DNA of 64,000 nt from Prosopocoilus inquinatus (GCA_036172665.1 CM069872.1:48222101-48286100), one strand, 5' to 3'; positions 49,900-62,879 are shown, numbered from the stretch's first letter. A program made the numbers and translations. The notes: a model not told the origin generated them from the letters alone.

Positions 49900-50230
49900 A
49901 AATTAGAAAAAAATCTCTCGTATTTTTTAATGCCACGGTCAGTCTGAAATATGAATTCTGCACGATTCTATTCTATTACGACATCGATGATATGACATGA
50001 TGATGCTATTACATAACATAATTATTAATTTCCGCGTTAAAAAATGTCGATTGTTAAACAAAAGCTTGAAAGTAGAAGAAGCTTTTCGAAGGCACGTAGA
50101 GATGTGACTACTGAACCTTAATTTACGAGCGAGTATTAACCCCAAATCATTAAATTGATTAGAATCCTGCAGAGGCAAAGGTGGGTCTGAAGTTATCTTA
50201 CGCCCCAAATTAAATTGTTTCTCATTTCTC
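49900..50230 (-). pseudogene. Non-LTR retrotransposon reverse transcriptase fragment
   Basis: The minus-strand open frame reads FNDLGLILARKLRFSSHIST, CLRKASSTFKLLFNNRH, LTRKLIIMLCNSIIMSY, the region after the palm domain in CR1/jockey-type reverse transcriptases. The catalytic YADD block is not present. 5' truncated and ends in unrelated sequence. Different family from the fragment at 19.5-20.2 kb. Confidence 0.7.
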
Positions 50231-50479
50231 TGGAGTTCTTTAGAAGTAGATACTATTTTCTGTAGAAAATTCGTGAAAAAAGCGTCGTACGATATTTACT
50301 GTCAAATTACGAAGAGATTTATAATAACTGCACTGTTCTTGTTTGTAATATTTAAAAAAAATTTAAACGCCTTAACCCTCAAATACCTACATCACAAATT
50401 TTATTTAACTGCAGCTGTAAGCATTTACATGGTGAAAATTTTGCCTTGTGTTATGTTCTGCTCAAAATTTTAAACAAAT

Positions 50480-52735
50480 TTGAGTTTCCAGGGAGCTTTA
50501 AGCTTGGTAAGATAATATTCTAAGTATTGCTCGAAATTTAAAAACATACTGTTTGCAATAATATTTTAAATGATCAGATCATTGTCAATACTGATAATTT
50601 AAATGGAAAATGGAAAATTTTCAACTGACTTTCCTTCTACAACGCTTCACGATTGCTACCAACTTTTGGCGATGAGAAAATATTACCCAGAAATATTAGC
50701 AAAGAAATGTTGAACGAAACGCTCAAAATATATGATTTTATGGTACCATAATTTGTTTTACTGCTTTACACTATCCTAAAACTTGATATACCTTTTTCTG
50801 GTATCATTTTATTTGATAACGTAAAACAGGTTTTAGGTTTTAAATATTACAATCAATCCTGGCGACTGAACAGGAAACAGGCTGACTGTTAGGTATTCCT
50901 CCAACTTTTTTTAACTATAATTTGTCCTAGTTTATTATATTTTATTAGAATTAGATTAGAAAGCTTCTTATATACAGCTTGCATACAGTCTACGTAAGAC
51001 GAAACCATCGCAGCTTCACAAAATAAATTATTCCAGTATGACTTAGCGTTTTCTCACTTTCTTAATTTCTCATTGCATAGTAAATACGTGCTTCATGATC
51101 CACTTAAACAAATTGACCAAAAAAGTTAAAGATATATTTATACTACGTTTCATTAGTCTGGTTATTTGAGTTTCCACAGCCTTGGCTGAATGTATTGCGG
51201 AATGTCTATCGATTTTCTCCAGTAAAAATTAGATCAAGGGCAAGAGAAAGAGCAAATTTATTCCACGATATCATGTTAAATAATAATACAAACAAAACCA
51301 GTACAGGAATGTGGTAAAACCTGCATAAACGTTTAGTGAAAACGTTTCTACGGATAATTTTATACGTGTAAGACTTTTTTATGTTACACCACAGGATTTA
51401 ACAGCAAACGTAACATAATTTAATGAAGCTGCAGTTTGTAGAACGTTAGAATTTAAACAACTTAAGGAAGGAAATGCAGATGGAATCATGATTCAATTAA
51501 TATACAGCGTGATTCTTATAAAACCGAAAATTAAAAAGTAAATATCGCGATATCATATAGATGCAAATATTTCTGATGGTGCGATAATCGTATCAACTAC
51601 ATGCAGTATCCAGTATAACTATTGGTACAAAGAACTAATAATTTTCGTTCTTGTAATTAATATAAGACCACCATCATGCAATTGTTGCAAAAGGTAACAG
51701 GATTTTTTTAGCGTGTACTGAATTTAGAATTACTTTTACGACTTAGCGCACCACTCTCCTGAACTTTTTACGACGTCCTGACGAAATTAATAAAAAAATT
51801 TAATTATTCTGAAAATGATCTCCGTCTGAGTAACAAATTGTGTATTTTTCATGAAAAAAATTGATTCAATTGAGGCTGTATGCCGAACACTATCTGCCGT
51901 GAACGGGCTGGACACTTATTATGATTCACCCTATATCTAATTACCCTGTATTATTATTGAAAGATAATGACATACACGATTTTGGGATTTATTTTATAAA
52001 GTTAGTGTTATTGTGTTTCAGCAAAAATGTGACCATATTGTTATAAAAAAAAACGCTGCAAGTCATTTTTTTGACAAGTATAAGTTATTCATAATAAATA
52101 ACACTTTTTTGGTAATTACAAATAAATAAATAAATACCTGAATTTTTCATTTTGTTATAGACGAAGCAGTGCCCTTAAATTAATCAATATTTTGAATTCT
52201 AGTTCTTCGGTATCCAATGGAGACATGATTATAACAAAAACCGGAAGTACGTGTTTAATAAAATTTAAATTTAACCAGACTCGAATTAAACCCCGCCACG
52301 TGAAGCAGTGCGGAAATTTAGGGGTGCGTGGCTCTATCTGAATGTCAAAAGACACAGTTACATCGAAGACAATAATTTTATTTATGGAGGCGCTCTGTCA
52401 TATAATACAGTACACTGAAAAGAAAATACATATAATGAAAGGAAAGAAAGAAAGCTGCTCTATTTTTTCCTAATAAAGTACTATACGGTATAATGTAGGG
52501 GGTGGTTAGTTGTTTAGACTTGTTTTAATGAAGTATCGTGGATCAATAAGATTACACCGTCTAGATGGCGCATGTGTTTTCAGTTAACTAGAGACTCTCT
52601 AGTTAGAGTCTGGCAGAATGGCGTGCATTTTTAATTCGTTCCGCCATATTTCAACAAAATGTATTTCAACCAATCATAAGAAGGAGTGAAAACGCAGTTT
52701 GGCACCAACATTTGAATTTGACATTGAATATAAGT
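50480..52735. other. Gene-free AT-rich stretch
   Basis: Scattered simple A/T runs. No exon, structured repeat or RNA gene recognised. Confidence 0.5.
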
Positions 52736-52737
52736 TA

Positions 52738-52855
52738 TTTCCCACTGGCTGCACTAGCATGCGTGGAATGTGTTTCCATCTCGTTTCAGCTTTATGTAAC
52801 AAAACGAGATGGAGATATACTCAGTGCACACCGGTGCAACCAGCGGAAAACGCCA
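52738..52855. mobile_element. MITE, TTTTCYGCTGG family, copy 2 (opposite orientation)
   Basis: CCACTGGCTGCACTAGC on the left, GGTGCAACCAGCGGAAAA on the right; inner CCATCTCGTTTC / AAACGAGATGG. Homologous in reverse to 22000-22110. Confidence 0.78.
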
Positions 52856-52885
52856 CTTAGGTAACATTGTCAATTTGAGTTTTTC

Positions 52886-53362
52886 TGCTGACATTTTTTT
52901 AACTATGACCATAGGAATTTACGTGCTAAATATTTTTCCTCTCATTACCTATGTTCTGCTCAAAATTTTAAGTAAATTTTTGTTTCTAATAATCAATTAC
53001 ATATTACAAAATAAACATTACCAGAGTAAAAGGCGCGTCATTAATTTATTTATTTTAATATGTAAAGTTGAAATTATTAACGACCAAATGTGAATCGAGT
53101 AGGTCAAAATCAAAAATTAAATCGTCAGGCAGACATTTAGACGGCAGCAACTAATATCTCTTTAATGTTGACCTACTCGATTCATTAAAAATTTCCACTT
53201 TTAATATGAAAATGATTAATTTAGAGATGCGTATGTTATTCTGGTAATGTGTAAATTGTAATAAATTACGTAATTGAAAATTAGCTTAAAATTTTGAGCA
53301 GAACATAAGTTAACACGAGGAAATCACGTAAATCCCTATAGCCACAGTTAAAAAGAGCACTG
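52886..53362. mobile_element. Foldback element with ~220-bp arms
   Basis: The left arm contains CATAGGAATTTACGTG, GTTCTGCTCAAAATTTTAAG and GAATCGAGTAGGTCAA. The right arm has their complements in reverse order. The centre is ~30 bp including GGCAGACATTTAGACGGCA. Non-coding. Partial relatives at 43.1 and 50.4 kb. Confidence 0.82.
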
Positions 53363-53655
53363 TATAGTCGTAATTAAACGATATCTTGTTTCATCTAGTG
53401 ATGCCAACCCTGTAGTTTCAACAGTAGACCTACTGCTCGGTTTTCTTAAATAAAAGCGCCAATTATTATTGTCCGTGATATTTTTGTTTCATAAATTTCG
53501 AAAAATTCATAGAAGGTTCTCATCATAACTTTCTCTGCTGGATATGATGAATATACTTCCGATGTTACTTTATTTTATCGTCCCGTTTTTTAATAGAAAA
53601 TAAATGGTCATTTTAGGTATAAGTGGCATGACTTCCTTCAAAACACTGTAACATA

Positions 53656-53663
53656 GAATAGTC
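53656..53663. repeat. Target-site duplication, left copy (GAATAGTC)
   Basis: GAATAGTC precedes the element; TAATAGTC follows it at 54839-54846, one mismatch in eight. Confidence 0.75.
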
Positions 53664-54838
53664 CAGTGGCGGTTCCGATTCCTCGTCGGGACCTCCCCGA
53701 AAAACAAATTTATTTCAAAAATGCACCCACTTTCCCTTTTGCAGTAGTTGTCGATTCGTCGACTGTTTTTTTGGTGAAAGGCGTTTGGAAGCTGAGAAAA
53801 AGCCCTGTAAATCCCCCACTTAACTTTAATTCAAAAATGAGATACGCGATCGCAATGGTAGGAAGAGTCGTTCAGTTAATTGAGCAAATAAAAAACGCGT
53901 CCCTTGTGAATTTTGATTGTAATTCAAGAGCGCGTTCGTCGATTGTTTTTTGGTGAAAGGTGTTGGAAAGCTGAGAAAAAACTTTATAAATCCCCCGCTT
54001 AAATTGAATTCAAAATTTACAACCGCGATTGCGAGGGACGGGAGAGACGTTCGGTTAATTGACCAAATAAAAAACTCGTCGCTTTTGAATTTTGATTGTA
54101 ACTCAAGAACGCGTTCGTCGATTGTTTTTTCGTAAAATACATTTGAAAGCTGAGAAAAAGCTCTGTAAATCCCCTGCTTAAATGTAATCCAGAAATTACA
54201 AGCGCGATCGCGAGATGAGGGAGAGACGTCAGTTAATTGAACAAATGAAAAACCCGTCACTTTTGAATTTTGATTATAATTCAGGAACGCGTTCGTCGAT
54301 TGTTTTTTAGTAAACGGCGTTCGAAAGATGAGAAAAAGCTTCGTAAATCCCATACTTAAATTTAAATAAAAAATTGTAAGCGCGAGCGCGAGGGGAGGGA
54401 GAGACGTTCAGTTAATTGAGCAAATAAAAAACGTGTTGATTTTGAATTTTGATTCTAACTCAAGAACGCGTTCCACGATTGTTTGTTGGTAAACGGCTTT
54501 GGAAAGCTGAGAAAAGGTCTGCGAATTCTAAGCTTAAATTTAAAATTTAAATTAAAAATTACAAGGGCTATCACGAGGGGAGGGAGAGACTTTCAGTTAA
54601 TTAAGCAAATGAAAACCGCGCGGTGCTTTTGAATTTTTATTGCTCAACTCAAGAACGCATTCGTCAATTGTTTTTTGGTAAACGGCGTTGAAAAGCTGAG
54701 AAAGAGCTCAGTAAATCTCACGCTTAAATTTAATTCAAAAAATCGAAAGCCACGAAAACAAATTTATTTGGAAAATGCACCCAATTTCCCTTTCGCAGTT
54801 GTTGCCCACACGCAGTAAATCATCACGAGCCGCCACTG
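53664..54838. mobile_element. Non-autonomous TIR element (8-bp duplication) carrying a satellite array
   Basis: Termini CAGTGGCGGTTC (left) and CAGTGGCGGCTC (right, read inward), flanked by an 8-bp duplication with one mismatch, pointing to the hAT class. Inside, a ~55-bp block (AAAACAAATTTATTT ... AATGCACCCA ... TTTCCCTTT-GCAGT) occurs in direct orientation at both shoulders, enclosing the tandem array at 53740-54740. 1175 bp. The open frames on both strands are products of the array. Confidence 0.8.
53740..54740. repeat. ~179-bp satellite-like tandem array, about 5.5 units
   Basis: GTCGATTGTTTTTTGGTAAA-like starts recur near 53757, 53937, 54116, 54295, 54473 and 54663. Shared words are GAAAGCTGAGAAAAA, GTAAATCCC, GCGATCGCGAG and CAGTTAATTGA. 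Units are diverged by roughly 10-20%, so the array is not fresh. Confidence 0.88.
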
Positions 54839-54849
54839 TAATAGTCATG

Positions 54850-56935
54850 AACACATCCTAAGGTATTATCGAGCCATTTAAATGTATAGAGGTATAGACC
54901 GTAAATGTCTTACGAGTCTTACAATCGAGCTTAGAGTTGCAACATAAATTTGAAGACTGCAAATGAACCGCAAACAAATCAAATATTATAAGTCAGAAAG
55001 TTTATATGTATAAACAGCAGTCTTTTATTTTGTTTTCTTAATCTTATTTTATTTAAATTTTTGTAATCGCAATTAGATTTAACACCACGTAACGTCACTT
55101 AAAAAAAAACAAACAAAAGAAAATAATTATTGAGTTCAAAATTATATATCCGTTAATAACGGACAAGCTGTTTATATAAACTTTTTGACGTATGATAACC
55201 CAATGTAGACCTCCACGAAGTGTCGACCTTCTCTCCCGGGACAGACGGTATAGAGTAAATAGTAACTATTGTAATACTTGTCAACAGAGGACAAGCAAAA
55301 AAATCTTATAAAAAAGGCTCTGCCAACATGAATAGCATGTCAACTTTTCATTCTGTTAGTCAACAACATGGTTTCAATTTTGAATCCGACAAGGACCTAT
55401 AAACTGAAATGCTGAAATTGCTATAAGGTAAGTATAGTAGAATTAAAAAAAAAAGAAAATGGGAAACGAAATTTTTCCAAGTGCAAACTTTTACTTTTTG
55501 TCAATTAATTGTCTGTGTGCTAAAACCAAACCAAAAAAGTTTTTTGTCACCTATTTATTTATTTATAACTGAAATACTGTCCAATAATTATTATAACCTA
55601 TTTCTAATAAATCATTTTCACATTATGAAAAACTGAGAGAAACGTGTAAGTTGTTTTGACACTTCCTGATTTTTTTTAATCCAAAACCTTGCCAAAATTA
55701 CTTTTGATTACTCTTAGGAAAAAGTTTGTCGTGTACTCATTGTTTTTTCGAAATGTATTCAAAACCTGAAGGTGTGTATCTAATTAATGTTGGCAAGAGC
55801 AATTTTGTTTCTTTTTAATGGGAAGATCATATATTTAAGTCAAAAAATTATATACTGGGTGATTCAAAATAAGTGTCCGGCCTGTTAACCACAGGCAGTA
55901 TACGAAAAAAACAATGAGACAGCTTTCTCATTTTTTTATGAAGGTATAACAGGTTAAATGTGTGCAACTTTCAAGTAAAATTAAATCAGTCTGTAAATTA
56001 TAAATCAGCTCAAATTCGTCATTTCTTTATTTTTGATATTTCGAAAAGAAAACGCTCAGAGAAGTATATTTTGGGTATGTATGTTCGTCTTCCAAATGTG
56101 TTTTAATTACTTGTCTACAGTTATTTCCTAAATTAAAATTGACTTAACATGATTTAATTATATTTTATAGTAAAATTATTAAATATAACATAGAGATGAA
56201 TGTAAAACGTTTGAAGTACAATCCTCAGATTCATAATTTCAACTGAAATATACAAAGAGAACGAGAATGGCTGCCAGTTGCAAAATTACACTTAATTTGC
56301 CGTTATTGCGAACAAATTACGACCGGCCGGGCCGTCTGTTCCGGATATTAAATAATAAAATCATACAAGTAATTAAATCGCCAAATACGATAGCTGTAAT
56401 AATGAGATGCGGTGGCATTGCAAACGTGCACTCGACTCATCACAAAGGGGTCGTATTTGTGTAGGAGAGGTGCTCTTTTTGTTGGTATTCAAAATTATAA
56501 GCGTACGAATACAATTGTGGTTGTGCATTTAATGCACCGATGAACTAATTCGATTATGAATACCACCCTGGGCTTTTATTAATGGTTATTGAAATATTTT
56601 ATTAATATTAAAGTGGTGATTTATAACTTTCAAAAAAAAAAAAAAAGATGTATATTATACTTTGCAACTACCATGGAAGGAAATGTGACAGGTATCAGTA
56701 ATTATGTAGAAATAATTTGAAAAATTATGTACATTTAACAGAAAAATAAATTAAGTATAATACAAACCTAGCAAATTCTAAGCGATGTTGTGTGGACAAG
56801 GCCAAAGCTTGAACAGACACATGACATGCCAAATTAGCTTCACCAAGACGTTTACGAACAGTTTCAGTGCCAATTTGAACATAGTATTCTTCTCGTAGTT
56901 AAGATTGTAAACTTTTGCTTATAACGAATTTGTTA
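54850..56935. other. Gene-free stretch
   Basis: AT-rich, with an end-like TATACTGGGTGATTCAAAAT at 55853. A similar CTGGGTGATCCATTT is at 47275. No exon is supported. Confidence 0.45.
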
Positions 56936-56984
56936 TACAGCAGATAATTAAAAAAGAAGTGGTTGTTGCACTATGTCTGCCTTT

Positions 56985-57080
56985 CTAGCTCTTCGTCGAG
57001 AATAATTACATATACCTCTTCACACCACCCAGCCCTTCATCGAGAATAATTACAAATCCCTCTTCGCTCCATTCAAGATA
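56985..57080. repeat. ~47-bp tandem duplication
   Basis: CTTCRTCGAGAATAATTACA followed by CCTCTTC occurs twice, about 47 bp apart. Confidence 0.75.
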
Positions 57081-58212
57081 CCGAGGTATGACATTCTTCT
57101 TTAGTCAAATTTAGAAATATATTCCTGAAACCTGTATTTATGATTTTTTTGATATGTCTGATAATAAAGTGTGAAGGTACCGTTCAAAACGCCCAAACAA
57201 AAACCCCGTACAATAAGTAAATGTATTACTACATTAAACAAGCCTAACTAGTGAGAATAAATGCGAATTTAGCAACCGAAAGCTTAATTAGAAAAAGAGT
57301 AATTGAAAATATTTTAAGTAAAGCCATAAAAGTCAAGCTCCGATGGGCAATTGGTTTTCTCTAACATCTTGTGATGGAATTTTATAAATATTTTTATCAT
57401 ACTTATCTCTTGCAAGTATATACTACAACGCTTAACTTAAATGATACTCCTGCATGCGAAGCACGCCCTTAAGAACGTTCAGCGTAAGGGCTATGAAACT
57501 GTCAAATGATATCATTTATGGTGAGCGCCGTTATACATGCTACAATCACATATTAGTTTTAGAAAGGCGATAAGCAATAAATACTTGTTTAATTCGCATT
57601 TTTAATATTGTCACATTAGTTATTAACAGTCAGCGCTTTTTAAACAAAATTAAACTAAAAAAATACAGTGGGTATCAATGTTGAACCTAAAAGGGCAACA
57701 AAATGTCTCGAAACGCTTGTTATTATAAAGTTTATTGCCGTGTTCCTATTAGATCAACAACAATGGACATTAAAAGAAGAGGGTAGGAGCTTTTGCGAAA
57801 TAAAATAGTCGTTCGCGTCGCTTTTATTAAAAGTCAAGCGTGCGCATATTGCCTACCCCTCGAATTCCAGCTGTGCATCCTCCCTTTGTACGGATGTTGT
57901 CTCTTTATTCGCTCTTCTTATTTAACCAATTTGTGTCGCTTTATCTGAAATTGTTAGGAGGAAGCATCGGACAGGACACTTTATTCACTTAAGGCGTTAT
58001 ATTAAAAATCCAATTACGTGTAGAATTTATCGGATCGATACCGTTCTGCATTCATTCAGTCATTCACCGGTTGAGTTGCCAGTTCTTTTGAATAAATTAA
58101 ATTAACGACATAAAGATATAAATATCGTATATAATAAATAATAATTCACAGACGCCAAAATCACTTATGTTTTTCATTTTTTAACATATTCTTCTCATTC
58201 ACAAGTTAAAAA

Positions 58213-59220
58213 TGATAAAATCTTTAGTTGGTATGAACCGGATGTTCTCCTCGCCAAATCTAAATTTAGCGCTTTTAACTTGTAAGCGTTTAATATGTGA
58301 GTGTACTGCAGATGACAACTTAGCTTACCTTTGTTTATATCAAAGTTAAAAGAGCTCACAAACACTCGCACATTAGACGCTCACAAGTTAAAAGCTCTTT
58401 ATGAAACCCTTGGTTGCTCCTACTCGCCAAATCTAGATATGGCTTGGTTAGAAGTGCTCACAAATACTCGCACTTCAAACACTCACAAGTTCAAAATACT
58501 TGATAAAATCTTTGGTTGGTATGAACCGAATCTTCACCTTAACAAATCTAGATTTAGCGCTTTTAACTTGTGAGCGTTTAATATGTGAGTGTACTGCAGA
58601 TGACAACTTAGCTTACCTTTGTTTATATCAAAGTTAAAAGTGCTCACAAACACTCGCACATTAGACGCTCACAAGTTAAAAGCACTTAATGAAACCCTTG
58701 GTTGCTCCCACTCGCCAAATCTAGATATGGCTTGGTTAGAAGTGCTCACAAATACTCGCACATTAAACACTTACAGGTTCAAAATACTTGATAAAATATT
58801 TGGTTGGTATGAACCGAATCTTCACCTTAATAAATCTAGGTGTAGCGCTTTTAACTTGTGAGCGTTTAATTTGTGAGTGTACTGAAGATGACAGCTTAGC
58901 TTACCTTTGTTTATATCAAAGTTTAAAAGTGTTCACAAACACTTGCACATTAGACGCTCACAAGTTAAAAGCACTTCATGAAATCTGTTTTTGCTCCTCC
59001 TCGCTAAATCCAGATATGGCTTGGTTAAAAGCGCTCACAAATACTCGCACATTATGAAGCGCTCACAAATTAAAACACTTCATAAAGGCTTTGGTTGGCA
59101 TCAGCCGGATGTTCTCCTCACCAAATCTAGATTTAGCGCTTTTAACTTGTGAGCGTTTAATATGTGAATGTACTGAAGATGATAGCTTAGCTGGCGAAAT
59201 GCGTATTTATGGATATAAAC
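58213..59220 (+). repeat. ~288-bp tandem array, 3.5 units
   Basis: The word TTTAACTTGTGAGCGTTTAA recurs at about 58273, 58560, 58850 and 59137, and GCTCACAAACACTCGCAC at 58353, 58641 and (diverged) 58933. The open frames here (80-89 codons, VLTNTRTLDAHKLKAL...) follow the period and are not supported as a gene. Each unit has a TACTGMAGATGA word. The last one continues through a hammerhead-like GAAATGCGTAT into TTTATGGATATAAA, as at 45.4 kb. Confidence 0.88.
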
Positions 59221-59877
59221 TTGTTAAGGTAAGAGAATTTTTTATTTACTCATTTTCTTAACCACTGTCTAATTTACTATTCGCAGCTTAAAGAGTGTAA
59301 AAATTTTAAAAAAATTAAGCAACGACATCTGTGATCGCAAGAGATTTGGAAAAATAAGCTTCCTAATTGCTTAAAATTTGGAATAATATTAGGAAGAAGT
59401 GAATGTACTACATTATTACGGTTTGGAAAACCGCTTTTCAGGAAACATCCTGCATATCGAGTTTTAAGTCGTGTTTATTCTTGATGGCACAACATTAAGA
59501 AATTGTGTGTGGGAAAACGCTTCATGCTGCGCCTATTGTGTCTGCTTTTATTGCATTAAAAATAGTTTTTTGTTCATTCATCTCCGATGCAAAATTAATT
59601 GAATTCTTAAAACGTAAAATGATCTCACGCTTTGTGGTGCAACTCTATTTTTTTCTTGCATTCGTTTTAAAATATATCGGCAATAAACCATTGTAAAATT
59701 CTCGATGTGTCGCATTTCTGTAACCGCAATAAATAAACAACACCGTCAGAAATTTCTGTTTTAAGATATAATTGCTACAACTTTTGCAATCGTCTGTAGT
59801 GCAGCTCATATTTTCTCGTACGGGAATAACCAAATTATTTAGTCTACCCGACCAGATGGTCATAGAATGCCTCCGAT

Positions 59878-60410
59878 GTCTCCTTTTTTGTGTGAGTAGA
59901 TCATGATATTTAACTTTAATTACAGTTTCTTACGAGTTGTTATTTCAACGGAGAGATTAAATTGCGTTCACACTCAACCTTTAACGTTATTGGACTTTCT
60001 TTATGTCATTTTTTATACTCGAGTGGTTCCTGCTGATAACACGATGTTCTCAATTCGTGCAAGCCCTCATCACTTTTCGAAAAGGAGCACGGTCAGTTTT
60101 GGCTTTATTAATGCCCCCGATGTTGCCCTTTTTTTGTGTGTTATTATTAATTATTATTAGTAGTATTAATGCCCCCAACGTCTCCTTTTTTGTGTGACTA
60201 GATCATGAGGATTACAGTTTCTTACGAATTATTATTTCAACGGAGAGATTAAATTGCGTTCACACTCAACCTTTAACGTTATTGGTTTTTCTTTATGTCA
60301 TTTTTTATACTCGAGTGGTTCCTGCTTATAACATGATGTTCTCAATTCGCGCAAGCCCTCTTCACTTTTCAGTGAAGTGAACACGGCCAGTTTTGGCTTT
60401 ATTAATGTGC
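59878..60410 (+). repeat. ~302-bp direct duplication
   Basis: GTCTCCTTTTTTGTGTGA then GTTCACACTCAACCTTTAAC, TTTTATACTCGAGTGGTTCC and TCAATTCG-GCAAGCCCT occur twice in the same order, 302 bp apart. The second copy runs into the GC-rich block at 60.41 kb. Confidence 0.85.
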
Positions 60411-60632
60411 AACGTGTATGAAGTCGGCAGAGTCGCCTTGCGTTATCCCCAGGCACGTTTTTCGCGTGGGGGCTGCCTATATTCCATTGCCAACAAACCT
60501 TGTTATTTCGGTTCCGGTAGGACCTTGGGGAGGCTCCTGCAATTATACGGCCTTGGCCGGAGAAGACTTGGTGTCCGGTGAACTGAAACTCCTCGGAGTT
60601 GTCTCAGCCTCGTCCTTGAAGTTCCGGACAGG
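60411..60632 (+). other. GC-rich block ending in a splice-donor-like site, possible exon
   Basis: About 220 bp of GC-rich sequence with plus-strand frames open to GGACAG|GTAAGAT at 60632, a good donor. One frame reads RVGAAYIPLPTNLVISVPVG. I recognise no family and see no upstream partner exon. It may be a 5' exon of a gene to the right or part of a repeat. Confidence 0.25.
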
Positions 60633-60659
60633 TAAGATATGACTGATAACGCATATAAT

Positions 60660-62879
60660 CTTTGATAATTGGTACTTATAAAAATTACAGTCGGTGGTTG
60701 CGGTTACGGTTTAGTTTGATGGCTACGTAGATTACAGAAATGTAACCTGGTATTGTTTGATTTTCTTTAAAAAGATTTTAGAAATCTTATTAGAAAAAAG
60801 GTTTTGATCTTTTTAAAAATGATGATAAATAAAATTTTACGAAATAATGAAGCGGTACCTAACCGTTGTTGCTTGTTTGCGGTGCTGACGGTGTTGATTA
60901 TTATTCTAAAAATTAATAATTTATACTTTGTAAGGAATATCTCGCCGAAGAGGAACAAAACCGGGCGCGAAAACTACTGAAAGTAAACTGGAGCCGACAT
61001 CAATGTTATTAACTTGAGTAATTAATTTCTTAGCTTGAAAGTCAGCGCCAAGATATTATGAGTAAATTACCAATAAACTTGTCTGATGCTACCGCTAAAT
61101 TAGTTTCGGGATCAATGTTGGCGTTATTTGACGCACTTCTCTCTCTCCTTTTGCGATTAATTGATTACTTGCTATTGTTATTACGATGTCACATTTCAGT
61201 TTGCGGTTTCAGTTTTAATGAAACTCTTTATCAAAATGAGTTTCAACCTATTTCAGTGATGAAGATTGTTAAGCACAGACAGTACACTAACAAAAAAAAA
61301 GTTAATTTTTTTAAAGAAATTGCACAATTCTTCGAAAATCTAGATACAGTACACTGACAAAAAATATATATTTAAAAAAAAAACTACACAATTCTTCCAA
61401 AAACCTAGATTTACTATAGCGGCCAAAAAAAGAAAAATGGAAACACCAACATAAATCTAGTAGCCAGTTTTCATAAATTTTTGATATTGTAATTATGAGA
61501 AAATAGTTTTTGAACTTAACAAAATGTCAAACAAATTGTAAAACAATGTCCGTTTAAAGTTTAAAAACTTATTTTCTTACCATTTTCACCAGACAATTGT
61601 CCTCTTCTGTTATTGTGATTATGGTTTCAATGTTAATGCCAAAGGTTGCACTTCATTATAAAATCTGAGACTTGTTTATTATTTGAATTTATATATTGTA
61701 TTGGAATTGCACAAATTTATCATACAGCCTTTTACAATTTCGAACTCTCATCAAAATGAAATTAAAAAAAAATCATCAAAAACAGGTGACTTATTGTGTT
61801 CAGTCATTTTTGAAAGATTTTTTAATTTATTTTTGTGCAATTAATTTATAAAGTTCGGTTATTGTTGGAATCGGTTCACCTGCCGTCTTATGCGTTAGAT
61901 ATTTTCCCGCCTGTTTGTGGGGCTGATCCCTAAGGGTTTTGTGGACGGGAAAAATACATCCCTTTCGGGCCTGCTTTCCCCGAGTAAGGTAAGCGCCATC
62001 CTGTTTTTCCATTTTGTTACCTGTCTGCCTTCCACGTGCGTTCATTGCACGCGTTCGTTAATAGAACTCCTTTATACCAACTGTTAAGGGAAAGCTAAGA
62101 TTTTCACCGGCAGTGCGGCGCCTTCGATGAAAGAGAGAAAATGCAGTATTGCCGTTGTTGTTGCAGATGTTTCCATTTAATTCAGCTAATGAGTCACATC
62201 AATCCAGATATTCCACTTAAGACACTTTACAAGCTTCTATTAATTATTTTTTTTTTCTAGATGACGCTGCTACTGTGTGTTTATGAAATAGTAGATGTGA
62301 ATTATGTTCAGTAGTTTTTGAAAGATTTTTTAAATTTTTCTGCAATTAATTTATAAAGTCCGGCATACGTGAAATGTTCCTAATCCCATTGATTAGGTAG
62401 GTATTATTTTAGTATTTGAAAATAGAGTTGATCGGGTTCAACTCTACTTTCAAAATTTATTACTCACGACGCCATTTACGAATTATTTTAGATATTGTGA
62501 TGATTTAGCGCCTGACGCCGAGTTACGTCAGAGACTGAAGCGCTCGCGTGGAACGATAAATAATATATAAATTCGTCCGCCGAACTTTCGAAAGACAAAA
62601 TATCTTCAATGAAAGAATTTTTCCGTAATCAAAAAAATCTAATCTATAAAAACTAAACGCCCGGGCTACGGAGAACAGAACGGGAAAGAATGTAAACGAT
62701 AACGCTCGGCTTATAATCTAATAAATTACTAACTTTAAAGTCAAGTAATGTAATTAAATTTAAAAAAGGCTGTTAGAAACGTATAATTAAAGCAGCCTTC
62801 GGAAAAATCCTATTGAAATTATTTTCATGCTTGTTGTAACAGGAGTGTCATAAAAGGACAGTGGGCCTATGTAACTACT
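60660..62879. other. Gene-free stretch with short direct repeats
   Basis: GAAAGATTTTTTAA..TTT followed by GCAATTAATTTATAAAGT occurs at 61813 and 62315. A minus-strand 72-codon frame at 61827-62045 starts with ATG and is rich in Lys/Arg and Gly, but has no recognisable domain and is not called a gene. Confidence 0.4.

Noticed and set aside
53666..54353. Open frames of 61-175 codons on both strands
   Set aside because: They lie within the ~179-bp satellite array and repeat with it.
58331..59057. Three similar 80-89-codon plus-strand frames (LTNTRTLDAHKLKAL)
   Set aside because: They follow the ~288-bp tandem period, have no conserved domain, and decay between units; treated as a repeat.
61827..62045. 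72-codon minus-strand frame starting MNARGRQTGNKMEKQDG
   Set aside because: Short, no domain, no splice or promoter context; the surrounding sequence has repeat copies.
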